A stretch of DNA of 14,995 nucleotides from Actinobacteria bacterium casp-actino8 (GTDB taxonomy: Bacteria; Actinomycetota; Acidimicrobiia; Acidimicrobiales; Ilumatobacteraceae). Of this stretch, positions 14,899 to 14,995 are shown piece after piece. Under the pieces are notes generated by a model that had not been told where the DNA came from, made no database searches, and saw nothing but the letters and a program-made list of their open reading frames with translations. The DNA lies in the NCBI GenBank assembly GCA_001510455.1, contig LFFH01000031.1, forward strand, positions 1-14,995, written 5' to 3'. The position numbers and the translations under genes were made by a program. The first letter of the stretch is position 1, and every line of letters starts with the position of its first letter.

Positions 14899-14995
14899 AT
14901 GTCGAAGGCGAAGTTCGAGCGTACGAAGCCTCATGTGAATATTGGAACGATGGGTCATATTGACCATGGGAAGACGACGTTGACGGCGGCGATTT
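14899..14995 (+). CDS. tuf: Elongation factor Tu (EF-Tu), N-terminal fragment cut by window end
   Basis: Only the first 32 codons are in the window. EF-Tu delivers aminoacyl-tRNA to the ribosome. The fragment reads [20 protein letters not shown] followed by [12 protein letters not shown], with the G1 motif GHIDHGKT at residues 19-26, diagnostic of EF-Tu against EF-G (AHIDAGKT). The truncation is due to the window edge, not a broken gene. The ATG at 14899 is preceded by a weak purine-rich site, GAAAGAAGAG (14881-14890). Codon choice differs sharply from the upstream genes: His is CAT 3/3, Ile ATT 3/3, Thr ACG 5/5, Ala GCG 3/3, and Gly is never GGC. Its position after fusA is the standard str-operon arrangement. 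Confidence 0.95.
   Translation, partial: MSKAKFERTKPHVNIGTMGHIDHGKTTLTAAI

Overview
The window is a complete, uninterrupted stretch of the core transcription and translation region of a high-GC bacterium. In order it holds tRNA-Trp, secE, nusG, rplK, rplA, rplJ, rplL, rpoB, rpoC, rpsL, rpsG, fusA and the first 32 codons of tuf, all on the + strand. Several features point to Actinobacteriota: a long acidic N-terminal extension on NusG, a charged helical insertion near residues 148-240 of RpoC like that of mycobacterial RNA polymerase, and tRNA-Trp directly before secE. The RpoB and EF-G sequences suggest the Acidimicrobiia/Ilumatobacter side of the phylum rather than mycobacteria or streptomycetes. 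This lineage call is inference from remembered family sequences, not from a search.

Layout. Bases 24-1169 carry tRNA-Trp and the secE-nusG pair, which are 2 bp apart. Bases 1198-2410 are the L11-L1 pair. Bases 2411-2618 are a structured leader with a recognisable L10-binding kink-turn, followed by rplJ-rplL (2619-3608), which encode the ribosomal stalk. A 302-bp spacer (3609-3910) holds two hairpins and two candidate promoters ahead of rpoB-rpoC (3911-11514). A 141-bp spacer with a candidate promoter and leader hairpin precedes the str operon: rpsL-rpsG (11656-12531), fusA (12661-14760) and tuf (14899 to the window end).

The genes work together as follows. SecE belongs to the protein-export channel. 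NusG couples RNA polymerase to the ribosome or Rho. L11, L1, L10 and L7/L12 build the L1 stalk and the factor-binding stalk. RpoB and RpoC form the polymerase catalytic core. S12 and S7 sit at the decoding and tRNA paths of the 30S subunit, and EF-G and EF-Tu are the elongation GTPases that the L7/L12 stalk recruits.

I see no mobile element, CRISPR array, phage gene or undescribed multi-gene system here; gene content and order are ordinary. The parts worth a second look are subtle. The start of tuf uses synonymous codons very unlike every neighbour. Almost every intergenic gap carries a perfect GC-rich hairpin with no U-tract. S12, L11 and RpoB carry substitutions at positions known from antibiotic-resistance work. 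The promoters and leaders show dyad symmetry that could be regulatory.
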